Shown in pieces: positions 44,772 to 60,839 of a stretch of 64,000 nt of DNA. Positions within the stretch are counted from its first letter, which is position 1. Each line of letters begins with the position of its first letter. The stretch is from Taudactylus pleione (Eukaryota > Chordata > Amphibia > Anura > Myobatrachidae): assembly GCA_031769625.1 (NCBI GenBank), contig JAUIMM010000737.1, positions 1 to 64,000 on the forward strand, in the 5' to 3' direction. The position numbers and the translations under genes are program-made. Under the pieces are notes generated by a model that was not told the DNA's origin, made no database searches, and was given only the letters and a program-made list of their open reading frames with translations.

Positions 44772-47700
44772 CTGTAACACAAATACAGTATCAGTAGCTG
44801 TCACCATGTCACCCAGCCCTGTGTATAGGAGCCCCTCACCCCCCGCTAGTGATTATACATTACATGTAATTATAGTGATACATTGTTACACACATACAGT
44901 ATCAGTAGCTGTCACCATGTCTCCCAGCCCTGTGTATAGGAGCCTCTCACCCCCCCCCCCGCTAGTGATTATACATTACATGTTATTATAGTGATACATT
45001 GTTACACACATACAGTATCAGTACTGTCACCATGTCACCCAGCCCTGTGTATAGGAGCCCCTCACCCCCCCGCTAGTGATTATACATTACATGTTATTAT
45101 AGTGATACATTGTTATACACATACAGTATCAGTAGCTGTCACCATGTCACCCAGCCCTGTGTATAGGAGCCCCTCACCCCCCGCTAGTGATTATACATTG
45201 CATGTTATTATAGTGATACATTGTTACACACATACAGTATCAGTAGCTGTCACCATGTCACCCAGCCCTGTGTATAGGAGCCCCTCACCCCCCCCGCTAG
45301 TGATTATACATTACATGTTATTATAGTGATACATTGTTACACACATACAGTATCAGTAGCTGTCACCATGTCACCCAGCCCTGTGTATAGGAGCCCCTCA
45401 CCCCCCGCTAGTGATTATACATTACATGTTATTATAGTGATACATTGTTACACACATACAGTATCAGTAGCTGTCACCATGTCACCCAGCCCTATGTATA
45501 GGAGCCCCTCAACCCCACTAGTGATTATACATTACATGTTATTATAGTGATACATTGTTACACACATACAGTATCAGTAGCTGTCACCATGTCACCCAGC
45601 CCTGTGTATAGGAGCCTCTCACCCCCCGCTAGTGATTATACATTACATGTTATTATAGTGATACATTGTTACACACATACAGTATCAGTACTGTCACCAT
45701 GACACCCAGCCCTGTGTATAGGAGCCCCTCACCCCCCGCTAGTGATTATACATTACATGTTATTATAGTGATACATTGTTACACACATACAGTATCAGTA
45801 GCTGTCACCATGTCACCCAGCCCTGTGTATAGGAGCCTCTCACCCCCCCCCCGCTAGTGATTATACATTACATGTTATTATAGTGATACATTGTTACACA
45901 GATACAGTATCAGTAGCTGTCACCATGACACCCAGCCCTGTGTATAGGAGCCCCTCACCCCCCCGCTAGTGATTATACATTACATATTATTATAGTGATA
46001 CATTGTTACACACATACAGTATCAGTAGCTGTCACCATGTCACCCAGCCCTGTGTATAGGAGCCCCTCACCCCCGCTAGTGATTATACATTATATGTTAT
46101 TATAGTGATACATTGTTACACACATACAGTATCAGTACTGTCACCATGTCACCCAGCCCTGTGTATAGGAGCCCCTCACCCCCCGCTAGTGATTATACAT
46201 TACATGTTATTATAGTGATACATTGTTACACACATACAGTATCAGTAGCTGTCACCATGTCACCCAGCCCTGTGTATAGGAGCCTCTCACCCCCCCACCA
46301 CTAGTGATTATACATTACATGTTATTATAGTGATACATTGTTACACACATACAGTATCAGTACTGTCACCATGTCACCCAGCCCTGTGTATAGGAGCCCC
46401 TCACCCCCGCTAGTGATTATACATTATATGTTATTATAGTGATACATTGTTACACACATACAGTATCAGCTGTCACCATGTCACCCAGCCCTGTGTATAG
46501 GAGCCCCTCACCCCCCGCTAGTGATTATACATTACATGTTATTATAGTGATACATTGTTACACACATACAGTATCAGTAGCTGTCACCATGTCACCCAGC
46601 CCTGTGTATAGGAGCCCCTCAACCCCCGCTAGTGATTATACATGACATGTTATTATAGTGATACATTGTTACACACATACAGTATCAGTACTGTCACCAT
46701 GACACCCAGCCCTGTGTATAGGAGCCCCTCACCCCCCCCGCTAGTGATTATACATTACATGTTATTATAGTGATACATTGTTACACACATACAGTATCAG
46801 TAGCTGTCACCATGTCACCCAGCCCTGTGTATAGGAGCCCCTCACCCCCACTAGTGATTATACATTACATGTTATTATAGTGATACATTGTTACACACAT
46901 ACAGTATCAGTAGCTGTCACCATGTCACCCTGCCCTGTGTATAGGAGCCTCTTACCCCCCGCTAGTGATTATACATTACATGTTATTATAGTGATACATT
47001 GTTACACACATACAGTATCAGTAGCTGTCACCATGTCACCCAGCCCTGTGTATAGGAGCCCCTCACCCCCCCGCTAGTGATTATACATTACATGTTATTA
47101 TAGTGATACATTGTTACACACATACAGTATCAGTAGCTGTCACCATGTCACCCAGCCCTGTGTATAGGAGCCCCTCACCCCCCGCTAGTGATTATACATT
47201 ACATGTAATTATAGTGATACATTGTTACACACATACAGTATCAGTAGCTGTCACCATGTCACCCAGCCCTGTGTATAGGAGCCCCTCACCCCCACTAGTG
47301 ATTATACATTACATGTTATTATAGTGATACATTGTTACACACATACAGTATCAGTAGCTGTCACCATGTCACCCTGCCCTGTGTATAGGAGCCTCTTACC
47401 CCCCGCTAGTGATTATACATTACATGTTATTATAGTGATACATTGTTACACACATACAGTATCAGTAGCTGTCACCATGTCACCCAGCCCTGTGTATAGG
47501 AGCCCCTCACCCCCCCGCTAGTGATTATACATTACATGTTATTATAGTGATACATTGTTACACACATACAGTATCAGTAGCTGTCACCATGTCACCCAGC
47601 CCTGTGTATAGGAGCCCCTCACCCCCCGCTAGTGATTATACATTACATGTAATTATAGTGATACATTGTTACACACATACAGTATCAGTAGCTGTCACCA

Positions 47701-50700
47701 TGTCACCCAGCCCTGTGTATAGGAGACCCTCACCCCCCGCTAGTGATTATACATTACATGTTATTATAGTGATACATTGTTACACACATACAGTATTAGT
47801 AGCTGTCACCATGTCACCCAGCCCTGTGTATAGGAGCCCCTCACCCCCCGCTAGTGATTATGCATTACTGTTATTATAGTGATACATTGTTACACACATA
47901 CAGTATCAGTACTGTCACCATGACACCCAGCCCTGTGTATAGGAGCCTCTCACCCCCCCGCTAGTGATTATACATTACACGTTATTATAGTGATACATTG
48001 TTACACACATACAGTATCAGTACTGTCACCATGTCACCCAGCCCTGTGTATAGGAGCCCCTCACCCCCCGCTAGTGATTATACATTACATGTTATTATAG
48101 TGATACATTGTTACACACATACAGTATCAGTAGCTGTCACCATGTCACCCAGCCCTGTGTATAGGAGCCCCTCACCCCCACTAGTGATTATACATTACAT
48201 GTTATTATAGTGATACATTTTTACACACATACAGTATCAGTAGCTGTCACCATGTCACCCAGCCCTGTGTATAGGAGCCCCTCACCCCCCCCCCGCTAGT
48301 GATTATACATTACATGTTATTATAGTGATACATTTTTACACACATACAGTATCAGTACTATCACCATGTCACCCAGCCCTGTGTATAGGAGACCCTCACC
48401 CCCCCGCTAGTGATTATACATTACATGTTATTATAGTGATACATTGTTACACAGATACAGTATCAGTAGCTGTCACCATGACACCCAGCCCTGTGTATAG
48501 GAGCCCCTCACCCCCCTGTTAGTGATTATACATTACATATTATTATAGTGATACATTGTTACACACATACAGTATCAGTAGCTGTCACCATGCCACCCAG
48601 CCCTGTGTATAGGAGCCCCTCACCCCCCGCTAGTGATTATACATTACATGTTATTATAGTGATACATTGTTACACACATACAGTATCAGTAGCTGTCACC
48701 ATGTCACCCAGCCCTGTGTATAGGAGCCTCTCACCCCCGCTAGTGATTATACATTATATGTTATTATAGTGATACATTGTTACACACATACAGTATCAGC
48801 TGTCACCATGTCACCCAGCCCTGTGTATAGGAGCCCCTCACCCCCGCTAGTGATTATACATTATATGTTATTATAGTGATACATTGTTACACACATACAG
48901 TATCAGCTGTCACCATGTCACCCAGCCCTGTGTATAGGAGCCCCTCACCCCCGCTAGTGATTATACATTATATGTTATTATAGTGATACCTTGTTACACA
49001 CATACAGTATCAGCTGTCACCATGTCACCCAGCCCTGTGTATAGGAGCCTCTCACCCCCCGCTAGTGATTATACATTACATGTTATTATAGTGATACATT
49101 GTTACACACATACAGTATCAGTACTGTCACCATGACACCCAGCCCTGTGTATAGGAGCCCCTCACCCCCCCGCTAGTGATTATACATTACATGTTATTAT
49201 AGTGATACATTGTTACACACATACAGTATCAGTACTGTCACCATGTCACCCAGCCCTGTGTATAGGAGCCCCTCAACCCCCGCTATTGATTATACATTAC
49301 ATGTTATTATAGTGATACATTGTTACACACATACAGTATCAGTAGCTGTCACCATGTCACCCAGCCCTGTGTATAGGAGCCCCTCACCCCCCCGCTAGTG
49401 ATTATACATTACATGTTATTATAGTGATACATTGTTACACACATACAGTATCAGTAGCTGTCACCATGTCACCCAGCCCTGTGTATAGGAGCCCCTCACC
49501 CCCCGCTAGTGATTATACATTACATGTTATTATAGTGATACATTGTTACACACATACAGTATCAGTAGCTGTCACCATGTCACCCAGCCCTGTGTATAGG
49601 AGCCCCTCACCCCCTCTAGTGATTATACATTACATGTTATTATAGTGATACATTGTTACACACATACAGTATCAGTAGCTGTCACCATGTCACCCAGCCC
49701 TGTGTATAGGAGCCTCTCACCCCCCGCTAGTGATTATACATTACATGTTATTATAGTGATACATTGTTACACACATACAGTATCAGCTGTCACCATGTCA
49801 CCCAGCCCTGTGTATAGGAGCCTCTCACCCCCCCGCTAGTGATTATACATTACATGTTATTTTATTGATACATTGTTACACACATACAGTATCAGTAGCT
49901 GTCACCATGTCACCCTGCCCTGTGTATAGGAGCCCCTCACCCCCCGCTAGTGATTATACATTACATGTTATTATAGTGATACATTGTTACACACATACAG
50001 TATCAGTACTGTCACCATGTCACCCAGCCCTGTGTATAGGAGCCCCTCACCCCCCGCTAGTGATTATACATTACATGTTATTATAGTGAAACATTGTTAC
50101 ACACATACAGGATCAGTAGCTGTCACCATGTCACCCAGCCCTGTGTATAGGAGCCCCTCACCCCCCGCTAGTGATTATACATTACATGTTATTATAGTGA
50201 TACATTGTTACACACATACAGTATCAGTACTGTCACCACGACACCCAGCCCTGTGTATAGGAGCCCCTCACCCCCCCCGCTAGTGATTATACATTACTGT
50301 TATTATAGTGATACATTGTTACACACATACAGTATCAGTACTGTCACCATGACACCCAGCCCTGTGTATAGGAGCCCCTCACCCCCCCGCTAGTGATTAT
50401 ACATTACTGTTATTATAGTGATACATTGTTACACACATACAGTATCAGTACTGTCACCATGTCACCCAGCCCTGTGTATAGGAGCCCCTCACCCCCCGCT
50501 AGTGATTATACATTACATATTATTATAGTGAAACATTGTTACACACATACAGTATCAGTAGCTGTCACCATGTCACCCAGCCCTGTGTATAGGAGCCTCT
50601 CACCCCCCCCGCTAGTGATTATACATTACATGTTATTATAGTGATACATTGTTACACACATACAGTATCAGTACTGTCACCATGACACCCAGCCCTGTGT

Positions 50701-53700
50701 ATAGGAGCCCCTCACCCCCCGCTAGTGATTATACATTACTGTTATTATAGTGATACATTGTTACACACATACAGTATCAGTACTGTCACCACGACACCCA
50801 GCCCTGTGTATAGGAGCCCCTCACCCCCCCCGCTAGTGATTATACATTACTGTTATTATAGTGATACATTGTTACACACATACAGTATCAGTACTGTCAC
50901 CACGACACCCAGCCCTGTGTATAGGAGCCCCTCACCCCCCCGCTAGTGATTATACATTACTGTTATTATAGTGATACATTGTTACACACATACAGTATCA
51001 GTACTGTCACCATGTCACCCAGCCCTGTGTATAGGAGCCCCTCACCCCCCGCTAGTGATTATACATTACATATTATTATAGTGAAACATTGTTACACACA
51101 TACAGTATCAGTAGCTGTCACCATGTCACCCAGCCCTGTGTATAGGAGCCTCTCACCCCCCCGCTAGTGATTATACATTACATATTATTATAGTGAAACA
51201 TTGTTACACACATACAGTATCAGTAGCTGTCACCATGTCACCCAGCCCTGTGTATAGGAGCCTCTCACCCCCCCGCTAGTGATTATACATTACATGTTAT
51301 TATAGTGATACATTGTTACACACATACAGTATCAGTACTGTCACCATGACACCCAGCCCTGTGTATAGGAGCCCCTCACCCCCCCCCGCTAGTGATTATA
51401 CATTACATGTTATTATAGTGATACATTGTTACACACATACACTATCAGTAGCTGTCACCATGTCACCCAGCCCTGTGTATAGGAGGCCCTTACCCCCCGC
51501 TAGTGATTATACATTACATATTATTATAGTGAAACATTGTTACACACATACAGTATCAGTAGCTGTCACCATGTCACCCAGCCCTGTGTATAGGAGCCTC
51601 TCACCCCCCCGCTAGTGATTATACATTACATATTATTATAGTGAAACATTGTTACACACATACAGTATCAGTACTGTCACCATGACACCCAGCCCTGTGT
51701 ATAGGAGCCCCTCACCCCCCCCCCCCCGCTAGTGATTATACATTACATGTTATTATAGTGATACATTGTTACACACACACAGTATCAGTAGCTGTCACCA
51801 TGTCACCCAGCCCTGTGTATAGGAGCCTCTCACCCCCCGCTAGTGATTATACATTACTGTTATTATAGTGATACATTGTTACACACATACAGTATCAGTA
51901 CTGTCACCATGACACCCTGCCCTGTGTATAGGAGCCCCTCACCCCCCCCCCCCGCTAGTGATTATACATTACATGTTATTATAGTGATACATTGTTACAC
52001 ACATACAGTATCAGTACTGTCACCATGTCACCCAGCCCTGTGTATAGGAGCCCCTCAACCCCCCGCTAGTGATTATACATTACATGTTATTATAGTGATA
52101 CATTGTTACACACATACAGTATCAGTAGCTGTCACCATGTCACCCAGCCCTGTGTATAGGAGCCCCTCACCCCCCCGCTAGTGATTATACATTACATATT
52201 ATTATAGTGATACATTGTTACACACATACAGTATCAGTACTGTCACCATGTCACCCAGCCCTGTGTATAGGAGCCCCTCACCCCCCCGCTAGTGATTATA
52301 CATTACATGTTATTATAGTGATACATTGTTACACACATACAGTATCAGTAGCTGTCACCATGGCACCCAGCCCTGTGTATAGGAGCCTCTCACCCCCCCG
52401 CTAGTGATTATACATTACATGTTATTATAGTGATACATTGTTACACACATACAGTATCAGTAGCTGTCACCATGTCTCCCAGCCCTGTGTATAGGAGCCC
52501 CTCACCCCCCGCTAGTGATTATACATTACATGTTATTATAGTGATACATTTTTACACACATACAGTATCAGTACTGTCACCATGTCACCCAGCCCTGTGT
52601 ATAGGAGCCTCTCACCCCCCGCTAGTGATTATACATTACATGTTATTATAGTGATACATTGTTACACACATACAGTATCAGTACTGTCACCATGTCACCC
52701 AGCCCTGTGTATAGGAGCCCCTCACCCCCCCGGTAGTGATTATACATTACATGTTATTATAGTGATACATTGTTACACACATACAGTATCAGTACTGTCA
52801 CCATGTCACCCAGCCCTGTGTATAGGAGGCCCTCACCCCCCCGCTAGTGATTATACATTACATGTTATTATAGTGATACATTGTTACACACATACAGTAT
52901 CAGTACTATCACCATGTCACCCAGCCCTGTGTATAGGAGCCTCTCACCCCCCGCTAGTGATTATACATTACATGTTATTATAGTGATACATTGTTACACA
53001 CATACAGTATCAGTAGCTGTCACCATGTCACCCAGCCCTGTGTATAGGAGCCCCTCACCCCCCCCCCCCCGCTAGTGATTATACATTACATGTTATTACA
53101 GTGATACATTATTACACACATACAGTATCAGTAGCTGTCACCATGTCACCCAGCCCTGTGTATAGGAGACCCTCACCCCCCCCGCTAGTGATTTTACATT
53201 ACATGTTATTATAGTGATACATTGTTACACACATACAGTATCAGTACTGTCACCATGTCACCCAGCCCTGTGTATAGGAGCCCCTCACCCCCACTAGTGA
53301 TTATACATTACATGTTATTATAGTGATACATTGTTACACACATACAGTATCAGTAGCTGTCACCATGTCACCCTGCCCTGTTTATAGGAGCCCCTCACCC
53401 CCACTAGTGATTATACATTACATGTTATTATAGTGATACATTGTTACACACATACAGTATCAGTAGCTGTCACCATGTCACCCAGCCCTGTGTATAGGAG
53501 CCCCTCACCCCCCCCCGCTAGTGATTATATATTACATGTTATTATAGTGATACATTGTTACACACATACAGTATCAGTACTGTCACCATGACACGCAGCC
53601 CTGTGTATAGGAGCCTCTTAACCCCCGCTAGTGATTATACATTACATGTTATTATAGTGATACATTGTTACACACATACAGTATCAGTAGCTGTCACCAT

Positions 53701-56700
53701 GTCACCCAGCCCTGTGTATAGGAGCCCCTCACCCCCACTAGTGATTATACATTACATGTTATTATAGTGATACATTGTTACACACATACAGTATCAGTAG
53801 CTGTCACCATGTCACCCTGCCCTGTGTATAGGAGCCTCTTACCCCCCGCTAGTGATTATACATTACATGTTATTATAGTGATACATTGTTACACACATAC
53901 AGTATCAGTAGCTGTCACCATGTCACCCAGCCCTGTGTATAGGAGCCCCTCACCCCCCCGCTAGTGATTATACATTACATGTTATTATAGTGATACATTG
54001 TTACACACATACAGTATCAGTAGCTGTCACCATGTCACCCAGCCCTGTGTATAGGAGCCCCTCACCACCCCGCTAGTGATTATACATTACATGTTATTAT
54101 AGTGATACATTGTTACACACATACGGTATCAGTATTGTCACCATGTCACCCAGCCCTGTGTATAGGAGCCTCTTACCCCCCGCTAGTGATTATACATTAC
54201 ATGTTATTATAGTGATACATTGTTACACACATACAGTATCAGTAGCTGTCACCATGTCACCCAGCCCTGTGTATAGGAGCCCCTCACCCCCCGCTAGTGA
54301 TTATACATTACATGTAATTATAGTGATACATTGTTACACACATACAGTATCAGTAGCTGTCACCATGTCACCCAGCCCTGTGTATAGGAGACCCTCACCT
54401 CCCGCTAGTGATTATACATTACATGTTATTATAGTGATACATTGTTACACACATACAGTATCAGTAGCTGTCACCATGTCACCCAGCCCTGTGTATAGGA
54501 GCCCCTCACCCCCGCTAGTGATTATACATTACATGTTATTATAGTGATACATTGTTACACACATACAGTATTAGTAGCTGTCACCATGTCACCCAGCCCT
54601 GTGTATAGGAGCCCCTCACCCCCCGCTAGTGATTATACATTACTGTTATTATAGTGATACATTGTTACACACATACAGTATCAGTACTGTCACCATGACA
54701 CCCAGCCCTGTGTATAGGAGCCTCTCACCCCCCGCTAGTGATTATACATTACACGTTATTATAGTGATACATTGTTACACACATACAGTATCAGTACTGT
54801 CACCATGTCACCCAGCCCTGTGTATAGGAGCCCCTCACCCCCCGCTAGTGATTATACATTACATGTTATTATAGTGATACATTGTTACACACATACAGTA
54901 TCAGTACTGTCACCATGTCACCCAGCCCTGTGTATAGGAGCCCCTCACCCCCCGCTAGTGATTATACATTACATGTTATTATAGTGATACATTGTTACAC
55001 ACATACAATATCAGTAGCTGTCACCATGTCACCCAGCCCTGTGTATAGGAGCCCCTCACCCCCACTAGTGATTATACATTACATGTTATTATAGTGATAC
55101 ATTTTTACACACATACAGTATCAGTAGCTGTCACCATGTCACCCAGCCCTGTGTATAGGAGCCCCTCACCCCCCCCCCCGCTAGTGATTATACATTACAT
55201 GTTATTATAGTGATACATTGTTACACACATACAGTATCAGTAGCTGTCACCATGTCACCCAGCCCTGTGTATAGGAGCCTCTCACCCCCGCTAGTGATTA
55301 TACATTATATGTTATTATAGTGATACATTGTTACACACATACAGTATCAGCTGTCACCATGTCACCCAGCCCTGTGTATAGGAGCCCCTCACCCCCGATA
55401 GTGATTATACATTATATGTTATTATAGTGATACATTGTTACACACATACAGTATCAGCTGTCACCATGTCACCCAGCCCTGTGTATAGGAGCCCCTCACC
55501 CCCGCTAGTGATTATACATTATATGTTATTATAGTGATACATTGTTACACACATACAGTATCAGCTGTCACCATGTCACCCAGCCCTGTGTATAGGAGCC
55601 TCTCACCCCCCGCTAGTGATTATACATTACATGTTATTATAGTGATACATTGTTACACACATACAGTATCAGTACTGTCACCATGACACCCAGCCCTGTG
55701 TATAGGAGCCCCTCACCCCCCCCGCTAGTGATTATACATTACATGTTATTATAGTGATACATTGTTACACACATACAGTATCAGTACTGTCACCATGTCA
55801 CTCAGCCCTGTGTATAGGAGCCCCTCACCCCCACTAGTGATTATACATTACATGTTATTATAGTGATACATTGTTACACACATACAGTATCAGTACTGTC
55901 ACCATGTCACCCAGCCCTGTGTATAGGAGCCCCTCAACCCCCGCTATTGATTATACATTACATGTTATTATAGTGATACATTGTTACACACATACAGTAT
56001 CAGTAGCTGTCACCATGTCACCCAGCCCTGTGTATAGGAGCCCCTCACCCCCCCGCTAGTGATTATACATTACATGTTATTATAGTGATACATTGTTACA
56101 CACATACAGTATCAGTAGCTGTCACCATGTCACCCAGCCCTGTGTATAGGAGCCCCTCACCCCCCGCTAGTGATTATACATTACATGTTATTATAGTGAT
56201 ACATTGTTACACACATACAGTATCAGTAGCTGTCACCATGTCACCCAGCCCTGTGTATAGGAGCCCCTCACCCCCTCTAGTGATTATACATTACATATTA
56301 TTATAGTGATACATTGTTACACACATACAGTATCAGTACTGTCACCATGACACCCAGCCCTGTGTTTAGGAGCCCCTCACCCCCCGCTAGTGATTATACA
56401 TTACATGTTATTATAGTGATACATTGTTACACACATACAGTATCAGTAGCTGTCACCATGTCACCCAGCCCTGTGTATAGGAGCCTCTCACCCCCCGCTA
56501 GTGATTATACATTACATGTTATTATAGTGATACATTGTTACACACATACAGTATCAGTAGCTGTCACCATGTCACCCAGCCCTGTGTATAGGAGCCCCTC
56601 ACCCCCCGCTAGTGATTATACATTACATGTTATTATAGTGATACATTGTTACACACATACAGTATCAGTAGCTGTCACTATGTCACCCTGCCCTGTGTAT

Positions 56701-59700
56701 AGGAGCCCCTCACCCCCCGCTAGTGATTATACATTACATGTTATTATAGTGATACATTGTTACACACATACAGTATCAGTACTGTCACCATGTCACCCAG
56801 CCCTGTGTATAGGAGCCCCTCACCCCCCGCTAGTGATTATACATTACATGTTATTATAGTGAAACATTGTTACACACATACAGGATCAGTAGCTGTCACC
56901 ATGTCACCCAGCCCTGTGTATAGGAGCCCCTCACCCCCCGCTAGTGATTATACATTACATGTTATTATAGTGATACATTGTTACACACATACAGTATCAG
57001 TACTGTCACCATGTCACCCAGCCCTGTGTATAGGAGCCCCTCACCCCCCGCTAGTGATTATACATTACTGTTATTATAGTGATACATTGTTACACACATA
57101 CAGTATCAGTACTGTCACCACGACACCCAGCCCTGTGTATAGGAGCCCCTCACCCCCCCCGCTAGTGATTATACATTACTGTTATTATAGTGATACATTG
57201 TTACACACATACAGTATCAGTACTGTCACCATGACACCCAGCCCTGTGTATAGGAGCCCCTCACCCCCCCGCTAGTGATTATACATTACTGTTATTATAG
57301 TGATACATTGTTACACACATACAGTATCAGTACTGTCACCATGTCACCCAGCCCTGTGTATAGGAGCCCCTCACCCCCCCGCTAGTGATTATTCATTACA
57401 TGTTATTATAGTGATACATTGTTACACACATACAGTATCAGTACTGTCACCATGTCACCCAGCCCTGTGTATAGGAGCCCCTCACCCCCCGCTAGTGATT
57501 ATACATTACATGTTATTATAGTGATACATTGTTACACACATACAGTATCAGTAGCTGTCACCATGTCACCCAGCCCTGTGTATAGGAGCCCCTCACCCCC
57601 CCCCCGCTAGTGATTATACATTACATGTTATTATAGTGATACATTGTTACACACATACAGTATTAGTAGCTGTCACCATGTCACCCAGCCCTGTGTATAG
57701 GAGCCCCTCACCCCCCCCCCGCTAGTGATTATACATTACATGTTATTATAGTGATACATTGTTACACACATACAGTATTAGTAGCTGTCACCATGTCACC
57801 CTGCCCTATGTATAGGAGCCCCTCACCCCCCCGCTAGTGATTATACATTACATGTTATTATAGTGATACATTGTTACACACATACAGTATCAGTAGCTGT
57901 CGCCATGTCACCCTGCCCTATGTATAGGAGCCCCTCACCCCCCCGCTAGTGATTATACATTACATGTTATTATAGTGATACATTGTTACACACATACAGT
58001 ATCAGTACTGTCACCATGTCACCCAGCCCTGTGTATAGGAGCCCCTCACCCCCCGCTAGTGAATATACATTACATGTTATTATAGTGATACATTGTTACA
58101 CACATACAGTATCAGTACTGTCACCATGTCACCCAGCCCTGTGTATAGGAGCCCCTCACCCCCCCGCTAGTGATTATACATTACATGTTATTATAGTGAT
58201 ACATTGTTACACACATACAGTATCAGTACTGTCACCATGTCACCCAGCCCTGTGTATAGGAGCCCCTCACCCCCCGCTAGTGATTATACATTACATGTTA
58301 TTATAGTGATACATTTTTACACACATACAGTATCAGTACTGTCACCATGTCACCCAGCCCTGTGTATAGGAGCCCCTCACCCCCCGCTAGTGATTATACA
58401 TTACATGTTATTATAGTGATACATTGTTACACACATACAGTATCAGTAGCTGTCACCATGTCACCCAGCCCTGTGTATAGGAGCCCCTCACCCCCCGCTA
58501 GTGATTATACATTACATGTTATTATAGTGATACATTGTTACACACATACAGTATTAGTAGCTGTCACCATGTCACCCAGCCCTGTGTATAGGAGCCCCTC
58601 ACCCCCTGCTAGTGATTATACATTACATGTTATTATAGTGATACATTGTTACACACATACAGTATCAGTAGCTGTCACCATGTCACCCAGGCCTGTGTAT
58701 AGGAGCCCCTCACCCCCCGCTAGTGATTATACATTACATGTTATTATAGTGATACATTGTTACACACATACAGTATCAGTAGCTGTCACCATGTCACCCA
58801 GCCCTGTGTATAGGAGCCCCTCACCCCCCCCCGCTAGTGATTATACATTACATGTTATTATAGTGATACATTGTTACACACATACAGTATTAGTAGCTGT
58901 CACCATGTCACCCTGCCCTATGTATAGGAGCCCCTCACCCCCCGCTAGTGATTATACATTACATGTTATTATAGTGATACATTGTTACACACATACAGTA
59001 TCAGTACTGTCACCATGTCACCCAGCCCTGTGTATAGGAGCCCCTCACCCCCCGCTAGTGATTATACATTACATGTTATTATAGTGATACACTGTTACAC
59101 ACATACAGTATCAGTACTGTCACCATGTGACCCAGCCCTGTGTATAGGAGCCCCTCACCCCCCCGCTAGTGATTATACATTACATGTTATTATAGTGATA
59201 CATTGTTACACACATACAGTATCAGTACTGTCACCATGTCACCCAGCCCTGTGTATAGGAGCCTCTCACCCCCGCTAGTGATTATACATTACATGTTATT
59301 ATAGTGATACATTGTTGCACACATACAGTATAAGTAGCTGCCACCATGTCACCCAGCCCTGTGTATAGGAGCCCCTCACCCCCCGCTAGTGATTATACAT
59401 TACATGTTATTATAGTGATACATTGTTACACACATACAGTATCAGTACTGTCACCATGTCACCCAGCCCTGTGTATAGGAGCCCCTCACCCCCCGCTAGT
59501 GATTATACATTACATGTTATTATAGTGATACATTGTTACACACATACAGTATCAGTAGCTGTCACCATGTCACCCAGCCCTGTGTATAGGAGCCCCTCAC
59601 CCCCCGCTAGTGATTATACATTACATGTTATTATAGTGATACACTGTTACACACATACAGTATCAGTACTGTCACCATGTCACCCAGCCCTGTGTATAGG

Positions 59701-60103
59701 AGCCCCTCACCCCCCGCTAGTGATTATACATTACATATTATTATAGTGATACATTGTTACACACATACAGTTTCAGCAACTGTCACCATGTCACCCAGCC
59801 CTGTGTATAGGAGCCCCTCACCCCCCGCTAGTGATTATACATTACATATTATTATAGTGATACATTGTTACACACATACAGTATCAGCAGCTGTCACCAT
59901 GTCACCCAGCCCTGTGTATAGGAGCCCCTCACCCCCCGCTAGTGATTATACATTACATATTATTATAGTGATACATTGTTACACACATACAGTATCAGTA
60001 CTGTCACCATGTCACCCAGCCCTGTGTATAGGAACCCCTCACCCCCCCCCCCCCGGCTAGTGATTATACATTACACATTATTATAGTGATACATTGTTAC
60101 ACA
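44772..60103 (+). repeat. R7 satellite-like array, about 110-bp unit, about 139 copies
   Basis: Unit of 108-117 bp: AGTGATACATTGTTACACAC, ATACAGTATCAGTAGCTGTC, ACCATGTCACCCAGCCCTGT, GTATAGGAGCCCCTCACCCC, CCGCTAGTGATTATACATTA, CATGTTATTAT. Length varies mainly through the poly-C tract after CTCA (about 5 to 14 C) and the GTAGCTG/GTACTG deletion. 111-bp units keep one frame open (37-residue period), so dozens of 60-245-codon frames appear; all are repeat by-products. Local 444-bp and 553-bp blocks repeat, and a segment of at least 3 kb is duplicated at an offset of about 6.4-6.9 kb. Confidence 0.96.
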
Positions 60104-60839
60104 GTCACATGCTCTCACAGGGAGTAGTCCTATTTCATCATGGAAATGTAGGTTCCACCAAACACAGACAATAAGTGGGTGAGAGACCCCGGGACACGGG
60201 CACAATGATCTGTCGCTCTGAGTATAACATGCAGGGGCTGATCCTGAGGAGCACACAAATCCCGTCATTACTGCGATGCCGTACGCAGCGTTGCTGTGAG
60301 AATATGCTAATGATTTAGCCGATGTCTTGTGCAGGGAGACGCCCACCTCCGGGGTAATACATCCGCCACTTGCATACAAAAGACAGAACATCGGTGGCTC
60401 ACCGGTCATACAGCAAATCTCTGAGGCACCCTATCGTGTCTCAGAATGAGTGTCTCACAGAAGACGCCGGGGCCTCTGCAGCTGGGTATGAATCCGCGGA
60501 GGCGCACTAGGGTATGGCCAGAAGACAGTCAGACATGTCTGCGGTTTTCTAGCCACCCCATTATCTCCCCCAACGCTGACTACCGGTCACTCACTTTGCG
60601 AAAAAGTCCTCAGTGCGAACAGCGTCTGAAACCCAGTGCTGCGCAATCGGCTCTGGGGCAAGCAGAGTTGCCTAAAATTTGTTCAACTGTGTCCGACGTC
60701 TACACTGCGAGCAGCTGTGTGTCCGGCCCAAAGTCACTGACTGTCCCCAGCAGCAGCTGCTGTCTGCCCTAGATAAGGGACTTACAGCAATGTACCCATA
60801 ATGCAATGCTCGTGTTTCCCATCACACAACTGGGACAAG
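60104..60839. other. Non-coding interval, possibly an old GATTCAG-type MITE
   Basis: The interval has GGGGCTGATCCTGAGGAGC near 60235, ATATGCTAATGATTTAGC near 60301 and AGACGCCCACCTCC near 60339. These resemble the interior of the family at 16805-17476, but I cannot place both ends. The 112-codon (minus, 60071-60409) and 108-codon (plus, 60446-60772) frames carry no recognisable feature. Confidence 0.35.
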
